From the NCBI GenBank assembly GCA_902729315.2, contig LR746272.1, forward strand, positions 10,658,327 to 10,722,326: a stretch of DNA of 64,000 nt, in the 5' to 3' direction. The notes under the pieces were generated by a model. It saw only the letters and a program-made list of their open reading frames with translations. It was not told the DNA's origin and made no database searches. The stretch comes from Spirodela intermedia. Taxonomy: Eukaryota; Streptophyta; Magnoliopsida; Alismatales; Araceae. Positions 36,011 through 49,239 of the stretch are shown here, piece by piece. A program made the translations under genes and the position numbers. How positions within the stretch are numbered: the first letter of the stretch is position 1; every line of letters begins with the position of its first letter.

Positions 36011-37308
36011 ATCCATCTATTTTGAGGCTGTTTTTATGTGTCATTACGAGGAGAAAGGGCAAAGAGGCAAATAATCTTCCGTTTCGAATGAGTACTTCCC
36101 GGCGGTATTTTCTCCTCTTCTAATGTCTTGTTGCGCTTATTCTTCCACGGTTCGTTCCCCTAAGTGGTTGATTAAGCTGGCAAAGAAGAAAATGTGGTTA
36201 CTACAGAGTTGGAATTGATTCAATTATTTGGAGGAAAAGTAGAATGCAACATTTAAACTCTTAATAGAGTTTTGTGAGATAATCTTACGGGTTGAAAGAT
36301 TGATATATGGTCATTTCACCGAAGTCCCACACCCGGATACCTTGTCTTTCTAGCACTAGGAGAGAAAACTATCCGCAAAGACCTCGCTACCTTTTTGGAG
36401 GACGTTCCTTTCATATGCCAACCCATCCTCAATTTCTCGTATCCTTTGGCGAACTTTTCAGTAATGGTTCAGATTCAGGTCAACGGTACATTATTTACTA
36501 GGTTGTTTGGTCTTCACTACCTAATGTGCGGTTGCAGTCCACCTGTCTCAGTTGAAGAAGAAAGCTCTCTCAATAAAGTCGGACAGTAGAGATTCGTAAA
36601 GGTCCAAGGGTTACAAAATCTTGCAACGATCAAACGATGTAGTGGGATCAAACGATGTAGTTCGGACTGTTACAGCCTCTAGCGGACGGTTCGAAATTGA
36701 TTCTATACATTTGTGACTAATATTTATAGTAAGAAAACAGTATTATATGTCAATTAAGGAGATCAATCATTTTAGGACTATCAAAGTTAACTGGGGATGA
36801 AACAGTACTGTTACAGTTTAAGAGCCAAGTAAATCCATTTATCATTTCCATTACGGGTATTTCATTGATATATTTATTTTTTCTGATGAACTATTATGAT
36901 TGGTTTCTTTGATGATAAGGTCGTAGGTTAGCATGATAAGTTCCAGTAATAATCTCGCCATTTTTGTTGAGCCGTGCGGGCTGAAACAACGGTCTCGCTT
37001 GGGAAATTTCCCTTATCATGTAAGGAGTATTTTTATGATTTAACGTTTGTAATGAGTAGCTTCATTACGACATAATCAACAAATGCTGGCAACCTATTGA
37101 ACACACCAGCCATTTTGCACAAGTATTATCACTATTTATTCAGTAGGTATGAAGGAAAATAATGCTACATTATCCATGGAAGGTTGTGATGACGACTGGA
37201 ACCCATTCGTACAGATACCTTAATTAACGCCAATCATTGATGAAAGCCAAAGAACTAGGATGTGGGCTGACCCTGAACCAGGGAGAAGCTTCATCTAGAG
37301 TGTCCAAT
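36011..37308. other. Intergenic sequence between array edge and minus-strand BURP genes
   Basis: No protein family recognised in any frame and no duplication seen. Short direct repeat 'caaacgatgtag' near 36,630-36,660. Confidence 0.4.
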
Positions 37309-38418
37309 CTAACGACGGGAGGCCCAGACGATGTGTTCCTGCGGCAGGAAGTGGCAAACTGGGACCGTTCCGGGAGTCACCTGGAGGAGTTGGAAGGCCA
37401 GATGCTTGGGGTTCCAGCTGGACGTGTCGGTGTGGCATACCACCACGGCATTCACCTTGGCTCCGTCTAACCCTACGAGGGATACGACGTAGGCCTTGTA
37501 GCGCGGGTGACATGGCAGTGGAAGACCGCATAGGCGTACCACTGTGCGTGGCAGGCCACAACTTTGCTCCCCAGCAGCTTCTCGATGCCAGTGGACTCCA
37601 CAACGTATTCTTGCTTTGGGGTACCGTCCTTGCTGACTTCCGTTGAGACCGCCAGGATGTCTCGTGTACCGAGAGTGGCGGTGGCGAAGTTGACCATGGA
37701 TTCCAGAGAGGTGGCGCAGTACCTGGTCTCCCCAGTGGCGGCCGGCTCCTCGCACGCTTGCAGAGTTTTCTTCAAGCCCTCCGCTACCTCAGAGTTGGGT
37801 CCGACAGAGAGGAGTCTCAGTATGTCGGCGAGCTTCTCGGTGGAGAAGGGGATGGAACTGGCCGTAGCTCGGTGAAGGAAAACTGCGCTGGACTGGGCCC
37901 TGGTGAAGTGCAGATTTATCTTGGCCCCTGGGTGCAGGTCCTTCTCCAGGAAGAAGAGTGCGACGTCGCGGTTGGCGTGGATCTGCGTGTTAGTGGAAGG
38001 GGTTCACGGCGACAAAGACAGGGGTGCTTTGGGGATCTTCCAACAAACACTCCGACATCATTGCTGCCGACCTCCACAGTGGGTCCCCCCGTTTTGGTCA
38101 CTATCTTGGCTGGAAATCACTCGGAGATAAAAGTTGTTCCTTAGACTCGACGACACGAGTTTAAATACAACCATGGTCAGAACAGCAGGAGACCTGTTGG
38201 CAGAAGTTGGCGTATGCCGCCAGGCATTGGTGTGTCGGGCATCATGGTTCTCCAGTAGTCTTGAAGATATAAATCAGCGCCCGAGACCGCCACCACAGCG
38301 AGTTACACAACGATTGAGCACACAAAAAGTATAATAAGCCCTTAGCCCGCTTAGTGTGAACCAGAGAACCTATACTACTCACCCAAAGGAAAAGAACGGC
38401 GGAAATGGAGAAAGCCAT
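37309..38418 (-). pseudogene. RD22-like BURP pseudogene, gene 4
   Basis: ATG at 38,418, exon 1 to 38,383 (MAFSISAVLFLW, 12 codons as in the others), exon 2 ending at 38,194 (YWRTMMPDTPMPGGIRQLLPT), exon 3 from 38,109 with TxV-like residues then BURP. Family features are clear: ALFFLEKDL, CEEPAATGETRYCATSLESMV, CHAQWYAYAVFHCH, VVCHTDTSSWNPKHLAFQLLQ, CHFLPQEH. Lesions: a TGA (plus 38,004-38,006) and frame change before TNTQIH, and a one-base deletion near 37,498-37,500 that shifts frame between the second and third CH motifs. The 109-nt exon 2 rule fails because no AG acceptor is present at the expected position. Two frameshifts could be sequencing errors, but the combination favours a recent pseudogene. 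Confidence 0.8.
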
Positions 38419-38501
38419 GGCTAGTTGCGAGAGCACGGGAGAAGCAAGACGACAGCAGTTACAGAAGTGCAGTGCACTCTGTGGGAGCTGCTCCGTGGTC
38501 A

Positions 38502-38509
38502 TATTTATA
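38502..38509 (-). promoter_or_regulatory. TATA box of BURP pseudogene 4
   Basis: TATAAATA on the minus strand, about 85 bases before its ATG. Confidence 0.6.
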
Positions 38510-38519
38510 CGACAGTTGT

Positions 38520-41500
38520 ATTAGGTACACGGCCATCACAAGGACGAGGTGGCCCTCAGCCGCCAGCTCGCCGATAATTCATTTTTCGGCACCTACTCTT
38601 CCCCCTACGCCACTCATTGCTACGATTTCATACTCTGCAAATAAGATCATCTGTAGTTGTGTACATCCCCTCGTTACACTATGGGCATCCCCCCACGTTC
38701 TATGGAGTTAAGGAGTGCACCATCCTTCCGACTTCCGTCCATGGCGGACCGGATTCTCCGTATCTCTCTGATCTTTCCCCTCGTCCAGGTAATCGTGAAG
38801 CCGGCTAGATGGGACTAATGTTATTGCTCATTTGGCGATTCATGTGATGGTTGCCATGAGAACAGGGATATGCTGTGTGCCATGGGCTTGCCCTACGATT
38901 GGTGGAACCAGATTGATTGACACGTGACGGTTGCCTTCATCCTTTAATCCTTCGGTTCAGATTCTGACGCGCAATAATTTGTATGATGCCATTTTAAATG
39001 ATTGTGGGCAAGATTGGAAACTCACTACACGATTTAAATAGGCAACGAAGCTATGTAGAATATTCAAATAAAGGCTTTGCCGGAAGAACACGTTGACCCT
39101 TGGGAAAGACGGAGGGGAGGAGAGAAAGACAAGCGGGGGGATAGGTCTTGAATGTAGATGTTAGAAGACGACTTAATGTTTTTTCAGGTAGATCCGGATC
39201 CGATTACAAAGGGCCTATAAATACGCTGTATCCGAGACACTTTAGGGTTAATGAAGCTGTTCTTTCCAACTTTTCTTTCCCGTTCTCGCTCTCTCCCTCT
39301 CTCTCGCTCTCTACGGTCCTCTCTCAAGGAGAGAAGAGGAAGGAATCAGCAGGTCTGAGCTTCTAACAATAGATATGGAGCTGGAATACAGTTACTGCCA
39401 ACAATCATGATCTTCATCTTGCCGGAACGTTGGTACATGGTTTGAGCCGGAACAAAAGGCAACCGCTTCGAAGATCTCTGTTGCAGCATCAAATCATAGG
39501 ATCTCAATGACTAAATTTACAGTTGGGTCTTGAAATATCTAAAGGTAGGTGCAAATGTGCTACGTTGTTTTACCGCTTCTGCGTAGTATCTCCTGATAAA
39601 AGTCATCAAACGGCCTTGATTTCTCAACTAAAATTTGATAGAGCTAGGGTCTAAAAGACGACTCCACGGTGCGTTGTTTCAATTTATTTCCAGTATATAA
39701 ACATTCATAAGAATGATTGTCCGAAGAAAAATTTAGTTCTCTCTTACTATTTGAAAGAAGAAACCTGGTCCACTTTTCACAGACTAATATACTATTCTTC
39801 TCCTGTCTTCGTATTTCTTTAGGTGCGGCCATGCAATGTGCTAATACTACTCAGACGTACCGCGACATATGCAATCTTTTGGATCGTACATACCTATATT
39901 CATGATTTGGAACTACTTTCTTCCACTGAAAAGGTCGTATACTAAAGAATCATGAACGCAAGACTCGCTGGCGATTTACCCTTGTTCTATTAAGTCTGTC
40001 GGCAGGGAGTTGGCGTCCTTTTTTATTGTATTCCCTTTTTTCTCATTTTTTTTCAGTTGGATAGTTCACTAATGAAAATGGATAAATTTATGTGGGTCGC
40101 TGTTATTCGCATAAAATAATCCCATAAGAAAATAATCCTCAGCGCAGATGCCCTTCAATTCAGGATAGTTTAGCACATGCTTTCTTATTCTTACTTTTAT
40201 TTTAGTTCAGATTCTTAGTTTTTGCCTTGATTGAGTACTAGTCTCCAGGATGATAACTTTAGCCAAGAATCTATTTTATTTAAAAAACATATCATCGCAA
40301 AAAATTAAGGATCTAGCATCTTTTTTGTCATCATGACCATCGTACATGTTGCAATTGTGAGCTAAAAGTTTTTAGGCAGCTTGTAGATTGGGAATGAAAA
40401 TACATTTCATTATCTAACTTTTATCTTGAAGAAATCAGAATAAAGGATCTGCAGGACGAGTATAGTTAGAAGAGTTTGCCAGTCTTGAACGGGTAACATG
40501 GAGATTGCTTGCATAGTGATTTGAGCAACCTCAATCTTGTTCCTGGAGAGGGAAATTCAGCATACTACAGTGGGATTTTTCTTTTCCTTCTCCATGTCGT
40601 TACCTAGACACTATCGTTTAGCACTAATGGGTCTTGCACTTAGCTTTGTTCAGTACCAACCTCGTGTGATGTAAGAGGGGGGAAGCCACTGCCTTTCTGA
40701 GTCAAGGGTTCTAAGACGATTATCTCGCTCCTGAAGGAAGAAGAATTTTGTGCGATTGTAAACGGAGGATTCTCCGAACCTGTTAAATCTGGTGTGCCCT
40801 CTTCTATTTTTTCTCCTTCCTTTTCTTCCCTCGAATTTGCATTTCTAATGCGCATGGATAAGACGCACGTCGTACAATAAAAAATGGCCACAACATATGT
40901 TATGTCCATTCTCGGACGCTAACAGACGTCCAACAAGTTTATCTCCTTAGATTCCCACCAGTGAATCACGCAATCGCCAACAGTGAAACATGAGGCGCAA
41001 TGCGACTACCTTAATTTATGGCTTCCCACCTGTACAGCCAGATATGTTGTCGAGGCAGGCGATTAATGGGCTCGGACCAGCTAACACGCACGGGGTTATT
41101 GCATGTCGTAGATTTCTGGACGAGAACCTTTGAGTAGATGCAGTTTGGCCTGGCCCCTTAATGTCAACGTCCTCTCCGATAGGTTGTATTGATATTATCA
41201 TGGGAGAAGTTAGTTGACCGCTGAAATTATAATGGTTACAATAGAAGTGCGGACTATCAATTCTTCTTCTGGATCGGAATTCTTAAAAGTGATCTATGAC
41301 CTTATATGGCTCTTTGTTCCTCTCTTTTTTCCTGGATAATTCGTCTACAACCTCTTCTGAAGAATATTAACTTGCTTACCTCGTGGTCTACCCGTTCATT
41401 CTCTCCTTGTGGTACCACCATCTTGTCACCACGAACAAGATGGTATAATTATACGCGCAATTATAACAGCACGCTACCGCGCGTATGAAAGTAAAAATAT

Positions 41501-42030
41501 ATATTTAATATCGCGTGCGCCTGCCCCCGTATAAGCTAGATCATGTGTATTCGCCTGTGTACCCGTACGCCTGTGTATTCGCACATGCGTAAGCGCACCA
41601 GCTAGCCGTCGATCCCCCCAAACTTGAGATTGGGGTTATCTCCTGGGGCCATGTGCCCTTAAAGCTCTAGACAAAAATGTGCTTAAAAGAGTTTTTGGGT
41701 TGTCACATGGAGAATCAATCTATCCTTTAGTGCCTAAAACTCTTGTTATAACTCGAGTTTCATAAACAAGCTGTTTCCTTCTGCGCGTAGGCGTATGGGC
41801 GTAGATCGCCTTAGGATAACAGGTCCGTTCATCTCAACATAAAATAGAAAGTCGAACAATAACCGTGAGAGCTAGAGATTTGTTGAAGCACACTTCGGAT
41901 ACAATATTCGTTACTGAGGAACAGGGTGACACATTACACGACGTATATTGATTAGATCACAAAGGCTATCCTACTCAGGAAGCCCCACAAACTGAAACGG
42001 CGGGTGCCGGTGAACCAGAAGCTTTCTCTG
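38520..42030. other. Intergenic sequence, no gene recognised
   Basis: Only short frames without family resemblance. Points of note: a TATAAATA at 39,216-39,223 followed by a pyrimidine-rich leader-like stretch, and a perfect 10-bp hairpin at 41,417-41,426/41,435-41,444 (ACCATCTTGT, 8-nt loop). Around 41,500-41,610 there are repeated 'cgcctgtgta' phrases. Confidence 0.4.
39216..39223 (+). promoter_or_regulatory. Possible orphan core promoter
   Basis: TATAAATA followed 60-110 bases later by a CT-rich stretch, as in plant core promoters with pyrimidine leaders. No recognisable gene follows, so it may serve a non-coding transcript, a dead LTR, or nothing. Confidence 0.25.
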
Positions 42031-42041
42031 TGACGTCCAGT

Positions 42042-43242
42042 CTACCGACGGGGCGCCCACACGATGTGATCCTGCGGGAGGAAGTGGCAAACGGGGACCG
42101 TGCCGGGCTTTACCTGCAGAAGCTGGAAGGCCAGGTGCTTCGGGTTCCAGCCGGACGTGTCAGTGTGGCATACCACCACGGCATCCACCTTGGCTCCGTC
42201 TTGCCCCGCGAGAGACACAAGGTAGGCCTTGGTGGCGCGAGTGACGTGGCAATAGAACACGGCATAGGCGAATGGTTGAGCGTGGCAAGCTACGGCCTTG
42301 CTGCCAACCAGCCTCTGCACGCCGGAGGGCGTTATGGTATAAGCCTGCTTCGGCGTTCCCTTCTTGCTGACTTCCGTCGATACCGCCAGGACATCACGAG
42401 TTCCGAGGCTGGCGGAGGAGAAGTCGACCATGGATTCCAGGGAGGTGGCGCAATACCTGGTTTCTCCTGCGGAGGCCGGCTCCTCACACTCTCGGAGTGT
42501 CTTCTCCAGGGCCTCAGCTTCCGGAGAGTCTGACAGGACGGAGAAGAGGCTCAGTATGTCGGGAAGCCTCTTGGAGGAGAAGGGAATGGAGTTGGCGACG
42601 GAACGGGGTAGGAAAGCGGCGTTGGACGAGGTCCTGGTGAAGTGCAGGTTCATCCTGGTCCCAGGGCGTAGGTCCTTCTCCCGGAAGAAGACGGCGACGT
42701 TGCGGTTGTCGTGGATCTGCGTCTCAGTGGCTGCATAACTGTAGAAGAACCCTGGGGCAACGTTCACCGTCGTCTTCTTCTTCATCCCTGTACTTACGGT
42801 CACACCTTTGTGCCCCACGTCTACACTGGTATGCCCCGATTTTCTCTTCCCGGCATTGACATGGACTCCGCCCTTACCGACGACCACGGAGGCCACCTTC
42901 TTGTCCAACATCCCTGCTAACCGTTAAAACCGTGAAGCATGAGTTTCAGCTAAGCACTGGGGACGTCGACGAAGGATTGCTAGAGAGAGAAAAAGAGAAG
43001 AAAGAGCGATACCGGGAACCAACAGCTCCCGTACAGCGATGGGCATGGGAGTCTTCGGCAGCCTGCTCTTCCAGTAATCCTCTGGCGGTACGGCCGCTCT
43101 CGACACTGCTACTACCATTAGCTGCACAGGAGTTCCAAAATGCTTAGCATTAACCTTAGCCATCGCCATTAAAACAAGGCGAGTAGATTCAGAGCTCGGT
43201 ACTCACCGAGAATAACAGAAAGGATGAGACAGAGTGGGCCAT
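42042..43242 (-). CDS. RD22-like BURP-domain protein, gene 5
   Basis: Three exons on the minus strand: 43,242-43,207, 43,121-43,013 and 42,913-42,042, giving 338 residues. Exon lengths 36 and 109 nt match genes 1-3. The signal peptide is MAHSVSSFLLFS then LMVVAVSRAA. Exon 2 carries DYWKSRLPKTPMPIAVRELL. Unlike genes 1-3 this protein keeps the RD22-type glycine/valine repeats at about residues 60-100 (GKGGVHVNAGK, SVDVGHKGVTVSTG, TTVNVAPG). The BURP domain follows with AVFF and CH motifs at 258, 270, 297 and 324 (X10, X25, X25). It is the most canonical RD22 copy here and probably closest to the ancestral form. Secretion to the wall is inferred from the signal peptide and family. Confidence 0.9.
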
Positions 43243-43310
43243 GTTGTGCAAGAGATGACGGCAGTGCAGCTCGAAGAAATGAGCAAGCGGAGGGAGCGGC
43301 TTAGTGGGCG

Positions 43311-43318
43311 TATTTATA
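43311..43318 (-). promoter_or_regulatory. TATA box, BURP gene 5
   Basis: TATAAATA on the minus strand, 69 bases before the ATG at 43,242. Confidence 0.75.
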
Positions 43319-43399
43319 GACAAGCGGAGGGAGCGACCAGATGGCATCGTTAGGAGGCTACCGCCAGCTGCATGATCCACCGAAATTAATATTACAACA

Positions 43400-44764
43400 C
43401 CGATTTCCACCGCTGTACACCATTGTCTGTTGTCGCCCCTACAGTTTTAGTGTTGTGACTCGTTGGCTAACCTGAGTTTCTCCAGTCGCTGAAGAACAGC
43501 CACAGGAGGTACACTCACTTGTCAGGGTCCTCCCCCTCCCCCAAATACCCTCCCAATCCGGGAAGGGTCCCCCGTAGCTTTGAACTCTTCCTTTATGTCC
43601 ATAACTCCGACGGCTGGGGGCATGGATCTCTTCGTTGTTTGCTCTGATCTTGACTAACGTCCAGTTTCAGGCCGATGCCGGTAAACCTGCTTATAGGTAT
43701 GGAAATGGTTTGGACAAGCCCGGAGCCGTAGTCTAGGAATTTAATGTATCCGCGGCTCGAAATCGGACTCATCAAGATAAATGAATGGCTGTTCACTCCT
43801 TAGTCAACAACGCAAAAATCCATTTTCACCACATTGATTCTACTCTCTCTCTCTCTCCCCATCCCCACCCCTCCTCCTCCCTCCTCTCCTCTCCTTATGA
43901 GTCTGGCTCAAGTTAAGTTCAGTAATGTTTTTTTACCGGCCCGACCCAGTCATTGAGGACCTTCCTAGTTACCTAAATTTCGCTCACACTATTTTTTTTG
44001 TCGAGCACAGAAATATGAGTCAGATCAGACGTTCAAACTAGATCTCATTTCAATGACACCGATAGAAAATGAATGATATGTCACCGGTAGACACTCAAGA
44101 GCGATCGGGGGCGACGAGGGAGGATCTAATTCATGAGAAACCAGAAATTTAATGGACGTCCTTGTATGATGGTAGACATTATGTTCGCGATTCCAGTACA
44201 GACAAGCATCGTGCAAGCGCCAACTACTGTCATTGAAGACTGAAAAGAAAGTCTCGACACGCGCAGTTAGAGTGATGTGAAGTCAAGAGAAGACCATACC
44301 CTGGCCTGGCTGTAAAGGTGAAGAAGTCAAATGGTGTCGGTATTCCATGTACTGGAACGACTACATGAGCCGGTGGATGTCAGGAACCAAGGGAAACTTC
44401 AGTGGCACACGTAATATCCACGTCGTGGGCAACTGTCGCTATCATCCCGTGGGATCAAGCATGTGCGCATTGATGCATCCCCCAACTGTCCTGATCTGTC
44501 GAACCCGAGCTTTCCGAGAAAGTCAGATTGGGAACAGGGATCGAGAGCGGCGAAGGGGGAGCGCGCGAGCGGGCGAAAGAGAGATTGCTTGACACTGGTA
44601 ATGAAGTCTCGAGTGACGATAGGCCAGTTATATGACAATAAATATGGACTTTGACCGTACGGACCAAAATCTCTAGAAGTCTAAATCAAACGCGAATGGA
44701 GACCAGAGCAATAAACAGAGAGTTGTGAAGAGAGATAGAGAGAGATAAAGAAAAGTATATATAT

Positions 44765-44796
<32 letters not shown>

Positions 44797-45880
44797 AGCG
44801 AGAGAGTAAGAAAGGGAGATGGATCTTCAGATTTACGAGCCATGAAATGTCATGATTCAACTCAAATGAAGTCCTGCACAAATAAGAATAGAGATCATAT
44901 AAGCAAAAACTAAGATTATCTTATCTTTAATATAGCTTAGAAGTAAGGATTTTGTATCTGATATAGTATGGACATAAGACGGTAAGATAAAGCCAATTTC
45001 CAGCGGAGAAATAAACGATATAATAAATGCATTTCTGATACTTCCCCTCATTTTATATCCATCACGTGTTGCAGTCATGACAAACGATGTTGTTTCCCTA
45101 ATGTTCTTTTTAGTGAGACCAGCTACTTCAACTCAAAGTACTTAAGAATCCCATCACATACTGCATAATCAGACGTGCAACAAGCCTAAGTTGATTTTAA
45201 AAATCTAGATATAACGGCATTTATAATACAAGTGGTGCAAAAGTTTCTCCTATCAAACAATTTCAATCAGAGAAACCAGCAACTATGGAGACGGCCGTTT
45301 GATTATGGATTTATTGCACTGACTTAGTGAACCATAGAATATTGACGTTCAACAAAAATTTTGACCCCTTTTATAGAACTATCGTATCTAGTGTGTCAAC
45401 GGATCAGATTCGGAATCAATCAATTATAAAAGAAGACCTTCATGTGAAATGTGATGTAAGAGTGGGACATCCAACAGCAAGCCTCAACCTGCCCTCCCCC
45501 CCCGCCCCCCCCAACCAACACACAGACACTCCTGGGGTAGTCTTAAACACTTTCCATCTTGTCGGTTTCTCTCTAGGGTTCATACTCCAGCTCTTGCAAG
45601 CCTCGGAAGCTTTGGTTTTCTTGGAGAACCGGATATGGATTTAACAGTGTAATTAAAACTGATTAAGTTGTAAAAAAAGATAAGCTTTCAATTAATCTCA
45701 GTTAGCAGGCTATACAGGTTTATGTCTGAAACATATTATGTATCTCCAAAACATGAGACTTTTCCACATTCTTGGTGTAAATTACAACGCCCCCTAAATT
45801 CTTTGTGTAGGCATTACACCTCAGACAGATCTTTTTTTGTCTTCAGAATGAGGTTTTCTCGATCAGAGACTGATTGTTGA
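43400..45880. other. Intergenic sequence, no gene recognised
   Basis: Short frames only. Contains CT-rich tracts near 43,840-43,900 and a mixed TA/GATA/GA repeat at about 44,756-44,795. Confidence 0.4.
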
Positions 45881-46110
45881 ATCTGATACCAAATTAATCA
45901 TATAAAGTTTCTTTGGAAAATTAATTAAAAATTTATTGGACTCTTCTAAATATATCACATGATTATTTTAACATTTTCCTGTCCAATGTGATTATAAGAC
46001 AAAACTAAAAGAGAACTAATTTGTAAAGCTCTCTTATATGAATAATACAAATGGGATCTATTCAATGAAATACTAAATATTGATTTGATACCATGCTACT
46101 TTTATTAGCC
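45880..46110 (-). mobile_element. Possible LTR-retroelement remnant with primer-site-like motifs
   Basis: On the minus strand TTGGTATCAGATTC (plus about 45,880-45,893) resembles the start of an initiator-Met tRNA primer binding site, and a second TGGTATCA lies at about 46,087-46,094. The 200 bases between are AT-rich. No coding domain is seen nearby, so this is tentative. Confidence 0.3.
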
Positions 46111-47818
46111 TATCCACATCATAAACAATGGGCTATGAGTGAAGTAGGAGTGCCTATTTATCTTTCATTATTTAACTGAGTCTCTAAAAAGAGACTATTT
46201 TACTTTATCAGTAATGTGTAAGCTGACTTTTCAAACGTAGATATACAATATAAATTGATCATAATACACCAAGAGAAATTATCAACTCTTATATCATGTT
46301 AACGATGGCAAGCCATTCAACTCAAAATTAATTGTTGATGAATGAAATAGTACTTTACATTGATATGTATTTAGGAAAATTCCATATGACAAAGTGAGCC
46401 AATGATTATGAAGAGATTCATTCCACTTATCGTGAATGAGTTTTGTGATAGATAATCCGCTGAGATAACATGACATTTTAGTTGATAATCAATCTTAAAC
46501 ATCATGCTCCTTATTTGAATTGTTCAAGTTGCAAAGCCCAAAAGTCATGTTAAACATAAAGAGTCTTGTTGTGAAATGTCACATGCTGATTATCACAAAA
46601 ATATCCTAATTATTGAGAAGATGTGTGTAGCCTACTTGTTTCTAACTACTTCTACTAAAAAAACAATTTTAAATTTGTATTCATTTCCCAATGAGTTGAC
46701 TTCTGAAACATATGATTTTATCTTTGTTATAACTTGTTGAATTTTTATTCCATGATATACAGTATTTCCCCAAATGACAACCCAGATTGGGGAAGCCGAA
46801 GCATCTTCTTGTGATAGAACAATCTAGAAATTACATAAAGCAATAGCACACTTGAGATGGGAAATGTCGCCCTAATACAGGAGTGTTCTACTTATTCTAA
46901 AGAAAGAGACTTGGCTGCTTGGTCCCCACTGACGTTATTGTTCACTACTCATTTGAATCTTTCCCTAGAAGAGACTCTAAAACTATATTTCCTACGAGGA
47001 TGGGAAGAGCTTCCCTTGATGGCCCAACTGGCATCTTGAATCCGCTTGTGACTTCCTCGTTTTATCAAGGTAACAACAGTGTCATATATATTATTATAAA
47101 GTAAATATATCACAATGAAGATTTGCCTTCTCCAGCCATTGCTAATTGGATTTGAGTGTAATACCCCAATAAGTGTGACATAATTTCGAGGATGATGGTT
47201 GGCTTGAAGTTGACAGGGTGAGAAAAAGAATAGTCTTATATTTGTTCTTAGGAAAGTACACTAGTAAACTCATCTAAAAATTTGTTTTGAGTTGGACAAA
47301 CCAACTTTGTTACCGAGAAGTAAAGATGAGCCTAGTCAAACAACGTGCGACTGTCTGGGAGAAAGCCAGATGACTCGACCATACATTACGATTGTGACGA
47401 TGGATGAAGACCTGTGGATTTCTCCCTCTGATCTTAAAGGGGATTTTCTATAATTTCGCACGTGAGGGGTTATTACTTGGTTTCGTCCAGTCATTAATAA
47501 CTGGGTTCTTTGATATTGTCTCATGTGCCATCTGTTTAATCAAAAGTCGGCAGTTTTGGCTTAATGAGACTAGACTAAAATCCTTAAGAAAGTCTGCCAG
47601 ACGTGTGAATGGCTCTACTTATCTCAAAATCGGAATTAGATTCATGCCATCTTCCAACTTGGATACTAAATAAAGTAGGACAAATATGTCGGCCCAACCC
47701 AATCCGTTGCTTATATTTATGAACCCGATATTTTACAAGATTCTCCACTTATGGGCAACGTCTTACTCTTATAAGGCATCGTTCGATCTAGCCCATCAAA
47801 ATATACATACACACACAC

Positions 47819-47825
<7 letters not shown>

Positions 47826-47859
<34 letters not shown>
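47826..47859. repeat. (GA)n microsatellite
   Basis: Perfect GA run, preceded by a short (CA)n stretch. Confidence 0.95.
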
Positions 47860-47861
<2 letters not shown>

Positions 47862-48281
47862 AACTGAATAGGTTGTAGAAGCAAATGACTGAAGATGCTA
47901 TCAGATCATCCGGATCTAGCATCAAGTTCAATATATGTATTAAAGTTGGAGTGCGCTTTAGAAATCGATTTGAGTTGGTGATGACATTCTTTGTGGGAAG
48001 AAACGGAATGGCCTATTCTTTAAGTAAGCGCTAAAAACGATGCCCTCCGAGCGAAATATATTTGCAGGATTTTATATTAGAGAAGTTAGCAAAAGTTTTA
48101 AACCGGTCAAGAAAAATGAGAGATGATTAGTGGTGTCTATGGGCTCAACTAGGGTCCATACTCAGCTCGTTGAGAACAGTTAAACCTACCCTCCCCTCCC
48201 CTCTTCTGGTACAATTTTTAAATTGTTTGTATATGCAGCATTAATCTATTGTTTGGTTTTCAGGAAAACATGTGTTCCCAC

Positions 48282-48361
48282 CGTGGAGCCCTACTGTGCA
48301 TGAAATCAAAGGCATACTCATCGTGGAGCCCTACTGTGCATGAAATCAAAGGCATACTCAT
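48282..48361. repeat. Perfect 40-bp tandem duplication
   Basis: Two identical copies, 48,282-48,321 and 48,322-48,361, each starting CGTGGAGCCC (second copy differs only at its junction). Confidence 0.9.
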
Positions 48362-49159
48362 TGGCCTTGCCAATGGATTGATTCCCATCTGTGTGTGTTT
48401 CGCACCCAAAACGATGACATCGTCCAACGATTATTCAGGGAGATAAAGTTCTACTTGCTACTACTAATGAAGTATAATCTGGATATTCAATTCCCTTCGC
48501 AGGGAGCTTAAGCCTCCGGCTGCGGGGTCCATCTCGTCGATCCCGTTCTAGATTTATAAAGAGACGGGATCCTGACCAGCCGCCGCCGACCCGCAGGATG
48601 CCGGTACTGAGAATCTGGACGCTGCAGATTAGGAGGTGTAATCGTCTCAAAGAAAGGCCTTGTCTTTCACTCTATGTCTTGCGATTGTCTGAATGCACGT
48701 GTTTTTTTACCTGCCTCATCTCCAACCAATCAACATACTCTTCTTGTATATGTCTGGAATAAAATTATCACTGACATGAAAGAAAGAAAGAAATAAAAAG
48801 GCGTCAGACGGCATTGCCTTTTTGCAGAAATATCCCTCCTCAAGTATACGTTACTATCTGTTATCTAACGATACTAATCCTACGATTAAGGCATCGTATC
48901 GTTGGGACACTGAACGAAGTTTAATAGTGCGATGATCTGTCGTGGGATTAACAAGCCAAACAATTACTTTTTTGACGACTGTTAAAGAGCACGCCTTAGG
49001 CTTAAATGATTGCCTTGGCTAGTTCCTGCTCTCGTCCTGGTTGATGCGTGCCTTTAATGGATTAGTGGAAATAACTGTTGTCACCAGTATGCCGCAGCTT
49101 TCCTCGTCGTAGATTATCAAATAACCGAACCATTTGAGTAAAGAGTAGTTCTTCTCTCT

Positions 49160-49164
<5 letters not shown>

Positions 49165-49236
<72 letters not shown>
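49165..49236. repeat. (CT)n microsatellite
   Basis: 72 bp of uninterrupted CT, the longest simple repeat in the window. Confidence 0.97.

Positions 49237-49239
<3 letters not shown>

Noticed and set aside
41417-41444. Perfect 10-bp hairpin as a terminator or microRNA precursor
   Set aside because: Too short for a plant microRNA precursor and not next to any gene.
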